This document shows positions 1 to 10,400 of a DNA stretch of 22,340 bases, in pieces. The DNA is taken from the IMG/VR virus record IMGVR_UViG_3300037961_000342, positions 1-22,340 of that record. One strand, given 5' to 3'. A program made the translations under genes and the position numbers. The stretch comes from a virus. The notes beneath the pieces were generated by a model. The model did not search any database, had not been told where the DNA came from, and saw only the letters and a program-made list of their open reading frames with translations. Positions within the stretch are counted from its first letter, which is position 1. Each line of letters starts with the position of its first letter.

Positions 1-416
1 GTGGTAATGGTGTTGTAGAAATAGCTGGAATCAAGATCTACAAGTCAATGAATATTCCTTTCCTTGGCAAGTATGGTACTGCTTTCGCTGGTACTACAGG
101 TAAAACTGCACCTACAAACATGGGTGACAGAATTGGTACAGCACTAGAGAATGCTAACGGTTCTCAGACTGGTATCAATAACGACTACGGTCAAGCTGCT
201 GAAGTAGGAGCTAAGTCATGTGGACTTATCTTCCAGAAAGAAGCTGCTGGAGTTGTTGAAGCAATCGGACCTCAAGTACAAGTTACTTCAGGAGATATAT
301 CCGTTGTTTACCAAGGTGATGTAATCCTTGGCAGACTAGCAATGGGCGCAGACTATCTAAACCCAGCTGCTGCTGTAGAATTATATGTTGGCGCAACAGC
401 ACCATCTGCATTCTAA
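1..416 (+). CDS. Major capsid protein, C-terminal part (T7 gp10-like)
   Basis: Partial gene, open from the window edge; codons are in frame from base 3, so the first ATG at 48 is internal. The residues before it (GVVEIAGIKIYKS) continue the same protein. The segment, with short strands and small/polar residues ending in a Gly/Ala-rich tail, resembles the C-terminus of T7-type HK97-fold capsid proteins. Position supports the call: it is followed by a strong terminator and then the tail tube A gene, exactly as gene 10, terminator and gene 11 are ordered in T7. The product would form the icosahedral shell. No T7-style frameshift extension (10B) is visible, because a terminator follows within 20 bases of the TAA. 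The N-terminal domain lies outside the window. Confidence 0.85.
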   Translation, partial: GNGVVEIAGIKIYKSMNIPFLGKYGTAFAGTTGKTAPTNMGDRIGTALENANGSQTGINNDYGQAAEVGAKSCGLIFQKEAAGVVEAIGPQVQVTSGDISVVYQGDVILGRLAMGADYLNPAAAVELYVGATAPSAF

Positions 417-432
417 TTTATACATTTTATAC
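413..432 (+). promoter_or_regulatory. Stop-codon-linked TATACA element (copy 1)
   Basis: The capsid stop TAA (414-416) is followed two bases later by TATACA (419-424) and then a T-rich stretch. The same arrangement, TAA + 2 nt + TATACA + 2 nt + TT, recurs after the stop codons at 20206 and 21706. It could be a phage promoter element or an RNA-processing signal. No function is proven, and TATACA alone is not rare in AT-rich DNA. Confidence 0.3.
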
Positions 433-457
433 GGGACCTTCGGGTCCCTTTTTTTTT
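433..457 (+). terminator. Rho-independent terminator after the capsid gene
   Basis: A perfect 6-bp stem, GGGACC (433-438) with GGTCCC (443-448), closes a stable TTCG tetraloop and runs into nine T residues (449-457). It sits between capsid and tail tube A, the same place as the T7 late terminator after gene 10, which lowers expression of downstream late genes relative to capsid. The T-tract ends only four bases before the next ATG. Confidence 0.93.
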
Positions 458-461
458 ATCT

Positions 462-1070
462 ATGACTACACCAATAGCAACCGATACCGAACTATCCGCA
501 GTTAATTCTATCTTGGGTAGCATAGGTCAATCACCTATAACCACTCTTAATTTTCAAAATCCAGAAGTATCTTTTATACATAATATTCTGACTGAAGTAA
601 CTAAAGATGTACTAAACGAAGGGTGGCATTTTAATACAGAAGATCATGTAAAAGTTAGTCCAGATGCAAATGGCAATATAACTATTCCTACTAACTATCT
701 CCGTTATGACCTTAATAATGGTCAAGCAGATAAACATATGGATCTTGTTAAAAGAGATGGAAAACTATATGACCTAGTGAATCACACAGATGTCTTTGAC
801 CATGACATGGAATTAGATGTTACATATCTTTTTTCCTTTACTGATATCCCTTCAGTATTTCAGAGATATATTATTTCTCGCGCAGCAACTAGAGCAGCTA
901 CTCAACTTGTATCTAATAAAGAATTGGTTTCCTTATTACAAGTACAAGAAGGAACTAATAGAGCAGCTCTACTTGAATATGAATGTAATCAGGGAGATCA
1001 TTCTTTCTTTGGATTCCCACATAACTCAGGTTACAAATCTTTCCAACCTTACAACTCACTTCATAGATAA
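462..1070 (+). CDS. Tail tubular protein A (T7 gp11-like)
   Basis: A 202-residue protein matching T7 gp11 in length (about 196) and position. The N-terminus (TELSAVNSILGSIGQSPI) is the characteristic start of this family. The central part has the conserved 'EGWHFNTE' segment, and the C-terminal half carries the Arg/Ala-rich helix 'ISRAATRAATQLV'. Gp11 forms the dodecameric gatekeeper ring between portal and nozzle. The ATG lies four bases after the terminator T-tract and has no Shine-Dalgarno, so initiation may be leaderless-like or depend on RNA processing. Its stop overlaps the next start as TAATG, implying translational coupling to tail tube B. An overlapping ORF at 817-1131 is a shadow frame. 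Confidence 0.92.
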   Translation: MTTPIATDTELSAVNSILGSIGQSPITTLNFQNPEVSFIHNILTEVTKDVLNEGWHFNTEDHVKVSPDANGNITIPTNYLRYDLNNGQADKHMDLVKRDGKLYDLVNHTDVFDHDMELDVTYLFSFTDIPSVFQRYIISRAATRAATQLVSNKELVSLLQVQEGTNRAALLEYECNQGDHSFFGFPHNSGYKSFQPYNSLHR

Positions 1071-3964
1071 TGGCAAGTATTACACAAAATATACCAACGC
1101 TAAATGGAGGACTATCACAACAGCCAGATGAGCTTAAAATTCCGGGACAAGTTAGTGTTGCAAAAAATGTAATACCTGATGTTACTCACGGATTAATAAA
1201 GCGTCCCGGTGGAAAGTTAATTGCTTCCCTTAGTGATGGTACTAATAACTCCAATACCAATGGTAGATGGTTTTCTTATTACAGAGATGAAGACGAACAA
1301 TATATAGGACAGATCAGTAGAGCTGGTGACATCAATGTATGGAGATGTAGTGATGGTGCTGAGATGGTAGTGAACTATGACACTGCTACTGCCACTGCTC
1401 TCACAAACTATCTAACTCATACAGATGATGAAGATCTACAAACTCTAACTTTGAATGACTACACCTTCATTACTAACAGAACGAAGACAGTATCAATGTC
1501 TAACACTGTTGAGCCAGTCAGACCTCCTGAAGTCTTTATAGATTTAAAAGCTATTTCCTACGCTAGGCAGTACGCATGTAATCTATACGATAACCAAACT
1601 ATGACTCCAGTTTCTACAACTACGAGGATTAGTGTTGAGCTAGAAAAGTCTAGTAATAACTATTGTGATACCAATGGAGCTATGGTTGCTCGTAGCAGCA
1701 GACCTTCACAAAGTACAAGATGTGATGATTCAGCTGGTGACAGTAGAGATGCTTATGCACCTAACGTTGGTACACGAATATTCAACGTAACTGATGGAGA
1801 TAGTCTTACAGATGAAGGTGTTTCTGGAAGTCACACATACACAATAGATGTGAAAGCTGCAAACGGTACGTCAGTTAATAGAGGAGCACAGCTATATTTC
1901 AGGATTAGAACTGTTGGACAGTCAGTACCATTTACATCTGGTTCTGGAGAAAACCAAACAACCACATACCAAGCAAGATATACCACAACATACGATATGT
2001 TGTATGGAGGTACAGGCTGGCAACAGGGAGACTATTTCTACGTATGGATGAAAGATGGATACTATAAAGTTACTATCGAAGCTATAAGTACTACACAAGT
2101 ACAAGCTAACTTAGGTTTGATTAGACCTAATCCAACTCCTTTCGATACAGAAACTGCTATTACTGCTGAGAGTATTCTTGGAGATATAAGAAAAGCGATT
2201 ATAGATGCTGGTAATTTTACCTCTGCTAATATCCAACAGATAGGTAATGGTTTATATATAACTAGAACATCAGGAGCATTTAATATAACCGCTGTAGCTG
2301 GAGATCTACTCAGAGTAATGTCTAGCGAAGTAAAGAACGTGACTGATCTACCAGATCAATGTAAGCATGGATATGTAGTAAAAGTAGCTAACAGTGAAGC
2401 TGATGAAGATGACTACTATGTGAAGTTCTATGGTAACAACGATCAAGATGGAGACGGTGTTTGGGAAGAATGTAATAAACCCGGGAGAAAGATAGAGTTT
2501 GATAAAGGCACTATGCCTATTCAATTAGTCAGAGAAGCTAACGGTCAATTTAAAGTATCTCAAGTTACATGGGATAACTCTCCAGTAGGAGATCCTGATA
2601 TTACTAACCCAGCACCATCATTTGTTGGAAACACTATTAACAAGATGGTGTTCTATAGAAACCGTATGGTAATGCTGAGTGATGAGAATGTAATCATGTC
2701 ACGCCCGGGAGACTTCTTTAACTTCTGGTCCAAGACAGCTACAACATTCACACCTACTGATGTTATTGATTTATCTTGTAGCTCTAACTATCCAGCTATT
2801 GTCTACGATGGTATTCAAATAAATACAGGATTACTATTATTTACTAAGAATCAGCAGTTCATGTTGACTACAGATTCTGATGTTTTAAGTCCTCAGACTG
2901 CCAAGATCAATGCAGTTTCTACATATAACTTTAATAACAAAACTAATCCAATTTCATTAGGTACAACTGTTGCTTTCTTAGATAACGCTAATAAGTATTC
3001 TCGATTCTTTGAGATGTCTAATGTGCTTAAACAAGGGGAGCCTGATGTTGTTGATCAAAGTAAACCTATATCAACTTTACTGCCAAAAGATTTAAGTCTT
3101 ATCTCTGAATCCAGAGAGAACTCAGTCGTATTTTTTAGTCAAAAAAATTCCTCAACACTTTTCGGATTTCGATATTTTGGAACGAGTGAAGGGAGGATGC
3201 TACAAGCTTGGTTTACTTGGGAAGTAACTGGACTGATTCAGTACCATTGCATGATGGACGATTCTATCTACCTTATTGTTCGCAATAACAATAAAGATCA
3301 GATGTTAAAAATCGCTTTAAAACTTGATGATAATGGGCATTTTGTAACCTTTAATGATGATGATTACAGAGTGCATGTAGATCATTCCACCAGTAGTACT
3401 GGTTGGACATATAATGCAACTACTAATAAATCTACTAAAGCTAAACCAGCAGGATTAGAGAGTACAGCTCAATTAGTTGCTTACGATACGGATACAGGAA
3501 ATAATATTGGTCGATATGGAAAGATAACTATTAATGGTTCCAATATGGAACTTGATGGTGACTGGTCTGGAGAGACATTTATTATTGGATATCTATATGA
3601 AATGGATATACAACTACCTACTATCTACACAACCCAAGCACAGGGAAATAAGACGAGAGCTGATACAAAAGCTTCTTTAATTATCCATAGACTGAAGGTT
3701 AACTTTGGACCAGTAGGAGTATATGAAACTAAATTAACTAGACCCGGGAAACCAGATTATACAGATCTAAAAGAACTGGCTATAGCTAGTAACGTAGCAG
3801 CTAATAGAGTACCAGTTGTTGATGAAGTTCAACAGACTATCCCTTGTTATGAAAGAAATACAAACTTAACGATAAATATTAAATCATCACATCCATCCCC
3901 AGCCACAATATTTTCATACGCATGGGAAGGAGACTACAGCAATAGATTTTATAGGCGTGTCTAA
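1070..3964 (+). CDS. Tail tubular protein B (T7 gp12-like nozzle)
   Basis: A 964-residue protein (T7 gp12 is about 794) beginning 'ITQNIPTLNGGLSQQPDE', the diagnostic N-terminus of tail tube B proteins, followed by 'GLIKRPGGKL'. The mid-region 'NKMVFYRNRMVMLSDENV', then 'SRPGDFFNFW', is also family-typical. Gp12 forms the hexameric nozzle at the distal end of the stubby tail and contacts the fibres. The excess over T7 appears to be an insertion in the first half (about residues 170-380), rich in Thr/Ser/Asn and Asp, possibly an extra surface domain. Start overlaps the upstream stop (TAATG). Three CCCGGG hexamers fall in this gene at Pro-Gly codons. Confidence 0.94.
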   Translation: MASITQNIPTLNGGLSQQPDELKIPGQVSVAKNVIPDVTHGLIKRPGGKLIASLSDGTNNSNTNGRWFSYYRDEDEQYIGQISRAGDINVWRCSDGAEMVVNYDTATATALTNYLTHTDDEDLQTLTLNDYTFITNRTKTVSMSNTVEPVRPPEVFIDLKAISYARQYACNLYDNQTMTPVSTTTRISVELEKSSNNYCDTNGAMVARSSRPSQSTRCDDSAGDSRDAYAPNVGTRIFNVTDGDSLTDEGVSGSHTYTIDVKAANGTSVNRGAQLYFRIRTVGQSVPFTSGSGENQTTTYQARYTTTYDMLYGGTGWQQGDYFYVWMKDGYYKVTIEAISTTQVQANLGLIRPNPTPFDTETAITAESILGDIRKAIIDAGNFTSANIQQIGNGLYITRTSGAFNITAVAGDLLRVMSSEVKNVTDLPDQCKHGYVVKVANSEADEDDYYVKFYGNNDQDGDGVWEECNKPGRKIEFDKGTMPIQLVREANGQFKVSQVTWDNSPVGDPDITNPAPSFVGNTINKMVFYRNRMVMLSDENVIMSRPGDFFNFWSKTATTFTPTDVIDLSCSSNYPAIVYDGIQINTGLLLFTKNQQFMLTTDSDVLSPQTAKINAVSTYNFNNKTNPISLGTTVAFLDNANKYSRFFEMSNVLKQGEPDVVDQSKPISTLLPKDLSLISESRENSVVFFSQKNSSTLFGFRYFGTSEGRMLQAWFTWEVTGLIQYHCMMDDSIYLIVRNNNKDQMLKIALKLDDNGHFVTFNDDDYRVHVDHSTSSTGWTYNATTNKSTKAKPAGLESTAQLVAYDTDTGNNIGRYGKITINGSNMELDGDWSGETFIIGYLYEMDIQLPTIYTTQAQGNKTRADTKASLIIHRLKVNFGPVGVYETKLTRPGKPDYTDLKELAIASNVAANRVPVVDEVQQTIPCYERNTNLTINIKSSHPSPATIFSYAWEGDYSNRFYRRV

Positions 3965-4412
3965 ATTTATACATGAAATAACTGAGGAAGCTGCACTAGC
4001 TGTGGCTTCCAATCTTTTACCGGATGACCGTAGAGAAGTTGAAGAGGGTCATGGACATGATCCTATTGAAATAATTCCTCAATGTGCTCAATTGGGACAG
4101 ACCGTATACTTTACTGTTCCAAACGGTGACTTAGCAGGGGTCGCAGGCGTACAGCCTGATGGCAGAATCTGGATGTTATGTACCCCAGCTATAAAAAAAT
4201 ATCCCACTACTTTTGCTAGAGAAGCTAAAAGATATGTGGAAAGTAGACAAGAGAAGTTGCTCTGGAACATCGTTGATAAACGAAACAGAGTTCATATAAA
4301 ACTACTCAGATTCCTTGGGTTCAAATTTTTAAGGGAATTAAATCACGGACCTAATCAATTACCTTTTATGGAGTTTTGCCGTGTGCTTAGGAGCAGCAGC
4401 GAGAACAGCTAA
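3957..4412 (+). CDS. Internal virion protein A-like (T7 gp13 position)
   Basis: A 151-residue protein in the T7 gene 13 slot, between tail tube B and the gp14-like protein (T7 gp13 is about 138 residues). It shows an N-terminal acidic helix, a strand-rich middle ('GLAGVAGVQPDGRIWML'-like pattern around residues 58-75) and a C-terminal 'FLGFKFLRELNHGPNQLPF', reminiscent of small GNAT-fold proteins found here in T7-like phages. The role is probably virion morphogenesis; enzymatic acetylation is unproven. The start is GTG, overlapping the previous gene by 8 nt. The only purine-rich site (GGAAGGAG, 3925-3932) is about 24 bases upstream, too far to be convincing. No in-frame ATG is available nearby. 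Confidence 0.7.
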   Translation: MSKFIHEITEEAALAVASNLLPDDRREVEEGHGHDPIEIIPQCAQLGQTVYFTVPNGDLAGVAGVQPDGRIWMLCTPAIKKYPTTFAREAKRYVESRQEKLLWNIVDKRNRVHIKLLRFLGFKFLRELNHGPNQLPFMEFCRVLRSSSENS

Positions 4413-4983
4413 TGCTAACGCTCGCAGAAGATATAAGTACGAACTAGAGAGGAGAGAACGTCAGTGGAATCAAACCACTTCGATGTACGCTGCCCAGTTA
4501 GTTAAGTATCAAGAAGATAGTGAGAATGTTAACTTAGCAATGGCTCAGTCTGTTGTCGATCAGCAAGAAGCGATGGACGACGCTAGAGGTCAGGCTCAAG
4601 TTAAGTATCAAGAACTATTTAGAAAAGTATTCCAAAATAGTGACTATTCCAAACTTGTAGCATCTGGTCAAACAGGGCAATCTACAAGAAGAATGGGAGC
4701 AATGGAATTTGCTAAATATGGAAGAGATGTAGCTGAGATATCAAGACAGCTTGTTTTAAACGATAGAGAATTAGCTAAGAAGACAGGAAAACAACAAGCG
4801 CAATATAAACAATTCAAAGATCAGGCATTTGCCAAAGTAGCATTCCAACCTATTCCTGATGTTGAACCACCTGTACCAGTTATGCAAAACGTAGGTGCAG
4901 CAGCACTAATGGATGGACTATCAATAGCTTCATCTATCGCTACAGCTGGTGGAACTGGTGGATTCGGAATCTGGGGTGGTTAA
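4381..4983 (+). CDS. Internal virion protein B (T7 gp14-like)
   Basis: A 200-residue protein, the same size as T7 gp14 (196). It starts 'MCLGAA', echoing the Met-Cys-x-x-Ala-Ala start of T7 gp14. A long charged helical or coiled-coil segment (about residues 10-110, rich in Arg, Glu, Gln) is followed by a Pro-rich linker ('PIPDVEPPVPV') and an Ala/Gly-rich C-terminus that could insert in a membrane. In T7, gp14 is ejected first and forms the outer-membrane pore of the ejectosome. GTG start, with GGAG (4370-4373) seven bases upstream. It overlaps the preceding gene by 32 nt and ends exactly before the next ATG. Confidence 0.85.
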   Translation: MCLGAAARTANANARRRYKYELERRERQWNQTTSMYAAQLVKYQEDSENVNLAMAQSVVDQQEAMDDARGQAQVKYQELFRKVFQNSDYSKLVASGQTGQSTRRMGAMEFAKYGRDVAEISRQLVLNDRELAKKTGKQQAQYKQFKDQAFAKVAFQPIPDVEPPVPVMQNVGAAALMDGLSIASSIATAGGTGGFGIWGG

Positions 4984-7479
4984 ATGGTACAACCAAGATT
5001 TGAATTTACTGAATCAGCTGACTTTGCAGCTGCTTTAGGATTAACCTATGACCCTGTAAATAAGAGTTATGACAGGCGTGAAGAGCTAGAGCAAGAGAAC
5101 GACAAGACTCGACTTGCTAATGCTGAGATGCCTGTAAAGCTTATTAAAGAGTTAATAGATTTCTCCCCTAAAGTTAAAAAGATGTACGAAGGTATTCAAG
5201 ATAATGCCTTCGATAGGAATACCGCAGATGGTTGGGATGATACTCCTGACGATCTGACTCAGACTATTAATGAGAATATTAAAAAGGTCTATGAAATAGA
5301 TGCTGGTTATAACTATATAGAAGCTGAAGCTACTAGTAAGAATGATAATGCGACCTTAAAATGGTTAAGTCAAGATGGAGTAAAACTAGCTAAGAACAGA
5401 GACTTGTTCATGCTTGATAGCAAGAACATGTTAAACAGCCAATTTAACTCATTTATTGAAAAGAATTACCCTGATGGATTTAATGATGAAAGGGAAGCTT
5501 TAGCAGCTTTTAATCAGTTCCGAAGAGGATTTAGCTATAACATGTCCCAGCTTGGATATAACGGTGGTTATATAAAAGCTAGAACAGAAGATAAGTTTGA
5601 TGAAATAAAAGCTAACTTCCTTGCGAAAGCAGTCACAGATGTTACTGGTAAGTACACTCTCAAAAATGACAGGTTACTAAGAGCGCATGTTAATACTGCA
5701 CTTAATGTTTCCGACAATCATTTTCAATCTGCTGAAGCTTGGGTCACTAATAACTTAGGTAAGTTTAATGGCAATAGAGCTAGAGCTTGGGAGTTCTTTT
5801 TACTTGAAGCTGTTGACAGTGTTAGTAAAGGAACTGCTGGTTGGGATAATATCGAAGAGATACTTTACACAACCGTTGATGGAAATAAAAAATATAACGA
5901 GCTACTAATTGAAAAGCTTGGTGGTAGTGAAAAAGGTCAAGAAGTCATGCGAGATATTCTTCTTAAATTAGAAGAAGGTAAAAAAGTTTGGGCAACTCGT
6001 AAGACTGATGCAAATAAAGTCTATCAAATTGAATTTGAGGAGAAGATTAAAGAGCTAGAAAAAGATGGACCTTTAAGTAAGACAGCTTTAGCAGATTATG
6101 TTGGCAAGAATTGGGAGTGGTCTGAAGGAGGAGCACTTCCTCAATCTATCTTGGGACGATTATCTAAAGAAGACGTTGATGATTTTGAAATTATCGCAAT
6201 CCTCGAACAGCGTTACAAGATAGGAGAAAAGATATTCCCTGAAGATATAAATCAAATTACCGATACAAGACTTAGGGAAGAGTGGACTAAGAGACTCAAC
6301 TTCACTACTGAAAATGGACAAGCCGTAGCTCAAGATCCATTAGTTCCTGATGGTAATCAACTAACTTCTGCTACCTTAATGATTGAAGCTCACGCTGATA
6401 AAAGAACTAAGTTAGGTGGTATTCCCGGGAAGACTGAAGAGTGGATTAATTTAAAAAATAATGGAACAGCTTATTTTAAAGAAAGGTATGCGTTTCATAT
6501 AAAAACTGCTCCTAGTAAAACTGCTGCTTATGATTTAGCAATGGCAGATGTTAAGAATGCCATGATCAATAATCAAGGTTATGTGGGTGGAACATTAACA
6601 AAGGTAGACCTTACAGCTGGATTTGATTTACCTACTAAAGAAGAGATAGGTGATCACAGTATAAACATCATAAAAGCTGAAAGACATATTAAAGAACTTA
6701 GTCCAGATGGTTCAATTATTAATACTGAAATCATTTATGGAACTGAGGAGTATGTAGAAGAAGCATATGAGCTATATCAAAAAACTGGTACTACCGCTTT
6801 AATTTATGACCAGATAGCAAAAAATATCCCCGGTATAAGTGGATCTGAATTGCAGTATGCACAATTAAAAGTGTATGCCAAAAAATTAGGGTTAGAAGAA
6901 CCTATTAAATCAAAAGTTTTAATTGAGTTAGAAGAACTTAAAGACAAGAATCCTGAAGCTTACAATCTACTAACGAACTTTAAAGATCAAGCTCGAGTTG
7001 TACAGGCAACTATCAACGCGTTTGGTCCTGAATCTGAGAACGGTGAAAAGATTGGATTTAATGAATACAGCAATCTCATCCCGGAACTACTTGAAGAGTT
7101 CAACGCAAAAGGTGAAGGTAACGCATTTGTGCTGGAAAATGGAATGGTTCATGTAAGTCAAACTTGGTTAGAACAAGCTCAACCAGAAATAGGAGATTGG
7201 AAACAACTACCAATGAGTCATGCTCAACAACTATCTATGACCACTACATATATAAAATGGGATGGAGAGCATTGGGTTACAACACCATATCGTCCAAGTG
7301 GAAACAAATGGATTGGAAGTATTGATGGCTTTGTTACTAAACAACCTACCTATGACGATGGTGGTTGGGAAACAGGCTCTGAAATAGTCAAAGAATACAC
7401 AGGTTTAACTTACTCTCATAGAAATGAAATTACGGGATACGACGGCTTTGAAAAAGCTAAACCTTTCTGGGAATGGTAA
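4984..7479 (+). CDS. Internal virion protein C (T7 gp15-like)
   Basis: An 831-residue, mostly helical, highly charged protein in the T7 gene 15 slot (T7 gp15 is 747). It contains no obvious transmembrane segment or enzymatic motif. Trp-containing helical stretches repeat through the protein, and the C-terminus is Trp/Gly-rich ('GYDGFEKAKPFWEW'). T7 gp15 forms the periplasmic tunnel of the DNA ejection machine with gp16. Identification rests on position, size and composition more than on a single motif. The ATG directly follows the TAA of the gp14-like gene. Confidence 0.82.
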   Translation: MVQPRFEFTESADFAAALGLTYDPVNKSYDRREELEQENDKTRLANAEMPVKLIKELIDFSPKVKKMYEGIQDNAFDRNTADGWDDTPDDLTQTINENIKKVYEIDAGYNYIEAEATSKNDNATLKWLSQDGVKLAKNRDLFMLDSKNMLNSQFNSFIEKNYPDGFNDEREALAAFNQFRRGFSYNMSQLGYNGGYIKARTEDKFDEIKANFLAKAVTDVTGKYTLKNDRLLRAHVNTALNVSDNHFQSAEAWVTNNLGKFNGNRARAWEFFLLEAVDSVSKGTAGWDNIEEILYTTVDGNKKYNELLIEKLGGSEKGQEVMRDILLKLEEGKKVWATRKTDANKVYQIEFEEKIKELEKDGPLSKTALADYVGKNWEWSEGGALPQSILGRLSKEDVDDFEIIAILEQRYKIGEKIFPEDINQITDTRLREEWTKRLNFTTENGQAVAQDPLVPDGNQLTSATLMIEAHADKRTKLGGIPGKTEEWINLKNNGTAYFKERYAFHIKTAPSKTAAYDLAMADVKNAMINNQGYVGGTLTKVDLTAGFDLPTKEEIGDHSINIIKAERHIKELSPDGSIINTEIIYGTEEYVEEAYELYQKTGTTALIYDQIAKNIPGISGSELQYAQLKVYAKKLGLEEPIKSKVLIELEELKDKNPEAYNLLTNFKDQARVVQATINAFGPESENGEKIGFNEYSNLIPELLEEFNAKGEGNAFVLENGMVHVSQTWLEQAQPEIGDWKQLPMSHAQQLSMTTTYIKWDGEHWVTTPYRPSGNKWIGSIDGFVTKQPTYDDGGWETGSEIVKEYTGLTYSHRNEITGYDGFEKAKPFWEW

Positions 7480-7486
7480 ATAAATT

Positions 7487-10400
7487 ATGGAACTAGAAAG
7501 AGATTTAAACATCTCGTTAGATGCTGAGGAGGTAATGAATAGCGACATTGAGTCGCAAAAAGATTACGAAGAAGCTCAGCAATTTCACGAAAATCGTGAG
7601 CAAAATGAATACGAGATGCAACGCCAAGTGGAGCAACGTCAACGCGAGTTTGATGATCCACGAAATGAAGAAGGTGGAGGTGGTAGTAGAGGTTTCTTTA
7701 AGGAACTAAAATCTGCTGTCACTGGCGGTGTACAAGATACAGCATCCTCTTTAGTTACTCTCCCGGAACGTGCAATTGATATGTTCAGCGGTGAGATGGT
7801 AGAGGAAAATAAAACTGAAGAAGGTTATGATGCCGAATCAGATAATTGGTTTGTTGATAAGAATAACCCTATAGAAACAAAGACATGGTGGGGTGGTGCA
7901 ATTAGATCACTCGTACACTTCGGTACTATGGCAGCTGCTATTATTCCAGCTGCAAAAGTATTAGGTGTAAGTGCTGCTACTACTGCCTTTGGATCATTAG
8001 TAAGAGGAGCAGCAATCGGTGGAGTTTCAGATTTAGCATCTAAGTACTCCCAAGAAGAAAACGGTCTAGCTATTTTGAGAGATCGTTTTAATTTTATTGA
8101 TACACCTATATCAACTAAAGATACAGATCACCCAGCTATGAAAACATTGAAGAATGTTGTAGAAGGTATGGGTATCGGTATTGTGTTTGATGGGGCAGCA
8201 ATAATGATTGGTAAAGGTAGAAAGATATTTAAAGGTAAAAAAGTTATAGGTGATGGTTCTACTGTAGAAGTGCAAAAAGCTCTTGCTAGGGAACAAAATG
8301 TTCGTGGGCAAGTAGTTGAAAAAGCACAACAAGAGATGATGACCAAACCGGGATACGGTGCCTATAAAAATAAAGATATATCTAGTTCATATCAAGCAGC
8401 TCCTACTTCAACAGGTAAACCTGTAGATGTATATAACCAGCTTAAACGTACTAGAAAAGAATGGGGTGCTGAAACCGGATCAACTGATTCATTACATACA
8501 CCTGTTCAGTTAGAACGTACTGCAATAAGTGCTGAAATGGCAGAAGACCAAGTAGCCAGAGTGTTATCTGAGTTCATGTCTGATGCAAAAATCAAACAAG
8601 AAATTGCAGCTGCTAAAGCAAAAGGCACAACACTCGCTGAAATATGGGGTGATGCTGCTGATACTGCTAAGAGAATATTTGAAGGCAGAAACACTTCAGA
8701 GTTAACTACTGATGAGTTCTGGAAAGAGATGTTCGAGGGGCGGACTGTGATTAAAGAAGGTCAAGTAGATGAAATTAAAATCTGGGACCCTGAGAAAATT
8801 GCAGCTGCTGACTTAGTAATTGGTTCTCTGATGAAAGAGATACGAGATATTGGTATAGCTGGTAGAGAGTTATATGGAATAGCAGATCTTAAAGCAGCTG
8901 AGGGTCCAACCAAAGCTATGTATGACAAGATCATTGCTGGTCTAACTCAAATCAAACTATCTAAGATGAAGACATCTGGACAGTTAAGAGCATTTGCAGC
9001 TGGGAAGACAAATCTTAAACAGTTACATCTGGAGGTTAACTCTCAAGTTGGAAAGACTATGGAAGCCTTCCAATTAGCTTTAGATTTTGCTGGTAATAAC
9101 AGAGATGACAGTCTATTTAAAGCTATATGGGAAACAGTTTCTATGAGTAATGAGATCCATAACTTGACTGATTTAGATGCTTGGATGAGGAAAAAGATAC
9201 TTGGTGGAGAGTTTAATGGTAAGAAGAAAGTTGGAGCTTTAACTAAAGAGCTTCAAGGTGTAATGGTTAATAGTGTTCTTAGTGGACCTAAAACACCAAT
9301 GCGCGCAATTATGGGTACAGGTTCTGCAACTTTCTTGCGTCCTATATCTCAAGCATTAGGAGCAGCTTTAACTTTAGATGGTCAGACTTTAAGAACTTCT
9401 TTAGCTGAAATTAATGGAATAGTTCAGGCGATACCTGAAGCTTGGTCATTATTTAGATCTAAGTTAAATGCTTATTGGTCTGGAGATATCTCAACCATTA
9501 AGAACAGATTCCAAGAATATAGTAAGGGTGACGAACAGTGGGAAATGTTTGGTCACTGGATAGAGACTGCTGAAGGTGTAACTGAAGCTGATAAGGCAGC
9601 TTATTACTTAGCAAACATGGCTAGGAATGCGAATGACAATAAGTGGTTTACATATTCCACAAAGATAATGGCAGCTACTGACGATACATTCGGATATATC
9701 CTTGCTAGAGCTAGAGCTAAAAGTAAAGCTATGCGTGAAGCTTTTGAGTTACAAGGTAAAGGTAGAGTTACTAATATAGACCCAAAAACTGTAAGTGAAT
9801 TTGAAGAGAAATTCTTAAAGAATATCATTGACCAAGATGGAAACATAACTGATGATGCACTTATTTTCCAGAAGAAAGAAGTAACACTTACTGAAGACCT
9901 ACAGGGATTTTCTAAAGGATTGGAGACAGTCTTTAATGAAACACCTTGGGCTAAACCATTCTTCTTGTTTGCAAGAACTGGAGTTAATGGTTTAAAACTT
10001 ACAGCTAAACACACACCTATATTTAATTTCCTAGTTAAGGAATTTAATGACGTTGTATTTGGTACAGCTGCTGATTTACCGAAACTTAAAAAGTACGGTA
10101 TTGAGAGCATGAATGATTTAAGAAGTGCTAAAGCTCTTTATAAAGGAAGAGTTGCTATGGGTTCGTCAGTTATCTTTATGGCTGCTCAACATTTTATGAG
10201 TGGAAACCTTACAGGTAATGGACCAACAGATAGACAAAAGCGTAGAGCGTGGATAGATGCTGGATATAAACCTAGAACAATAACTATAGGTGGAGTTCAA
10301 GTTGGATATGATGCGTTTGAACCTTTTAACCTAATTCTCTCAACGGTTGCTGATATTGGAGATCACAGTGAATTAATGGGTGAAGAGTGGACAAAAGATA

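Noticed and set aside
817-1131. 104-codon + strand ORF overlapping gp11 and gp12 genes
   Set aside because: Shadow frame of two strongly recognised genes; Ile/Tyr/Leu-rich with no motif.
9604-10110. 168-codon ORF on the minus strand
   Set aside because: It lies wholly inside the gp16-like gene, its protein is Ser/Leu/Val/Phe-rich like a complement of helical coding sequence, and no other minus-strand gene exists here.
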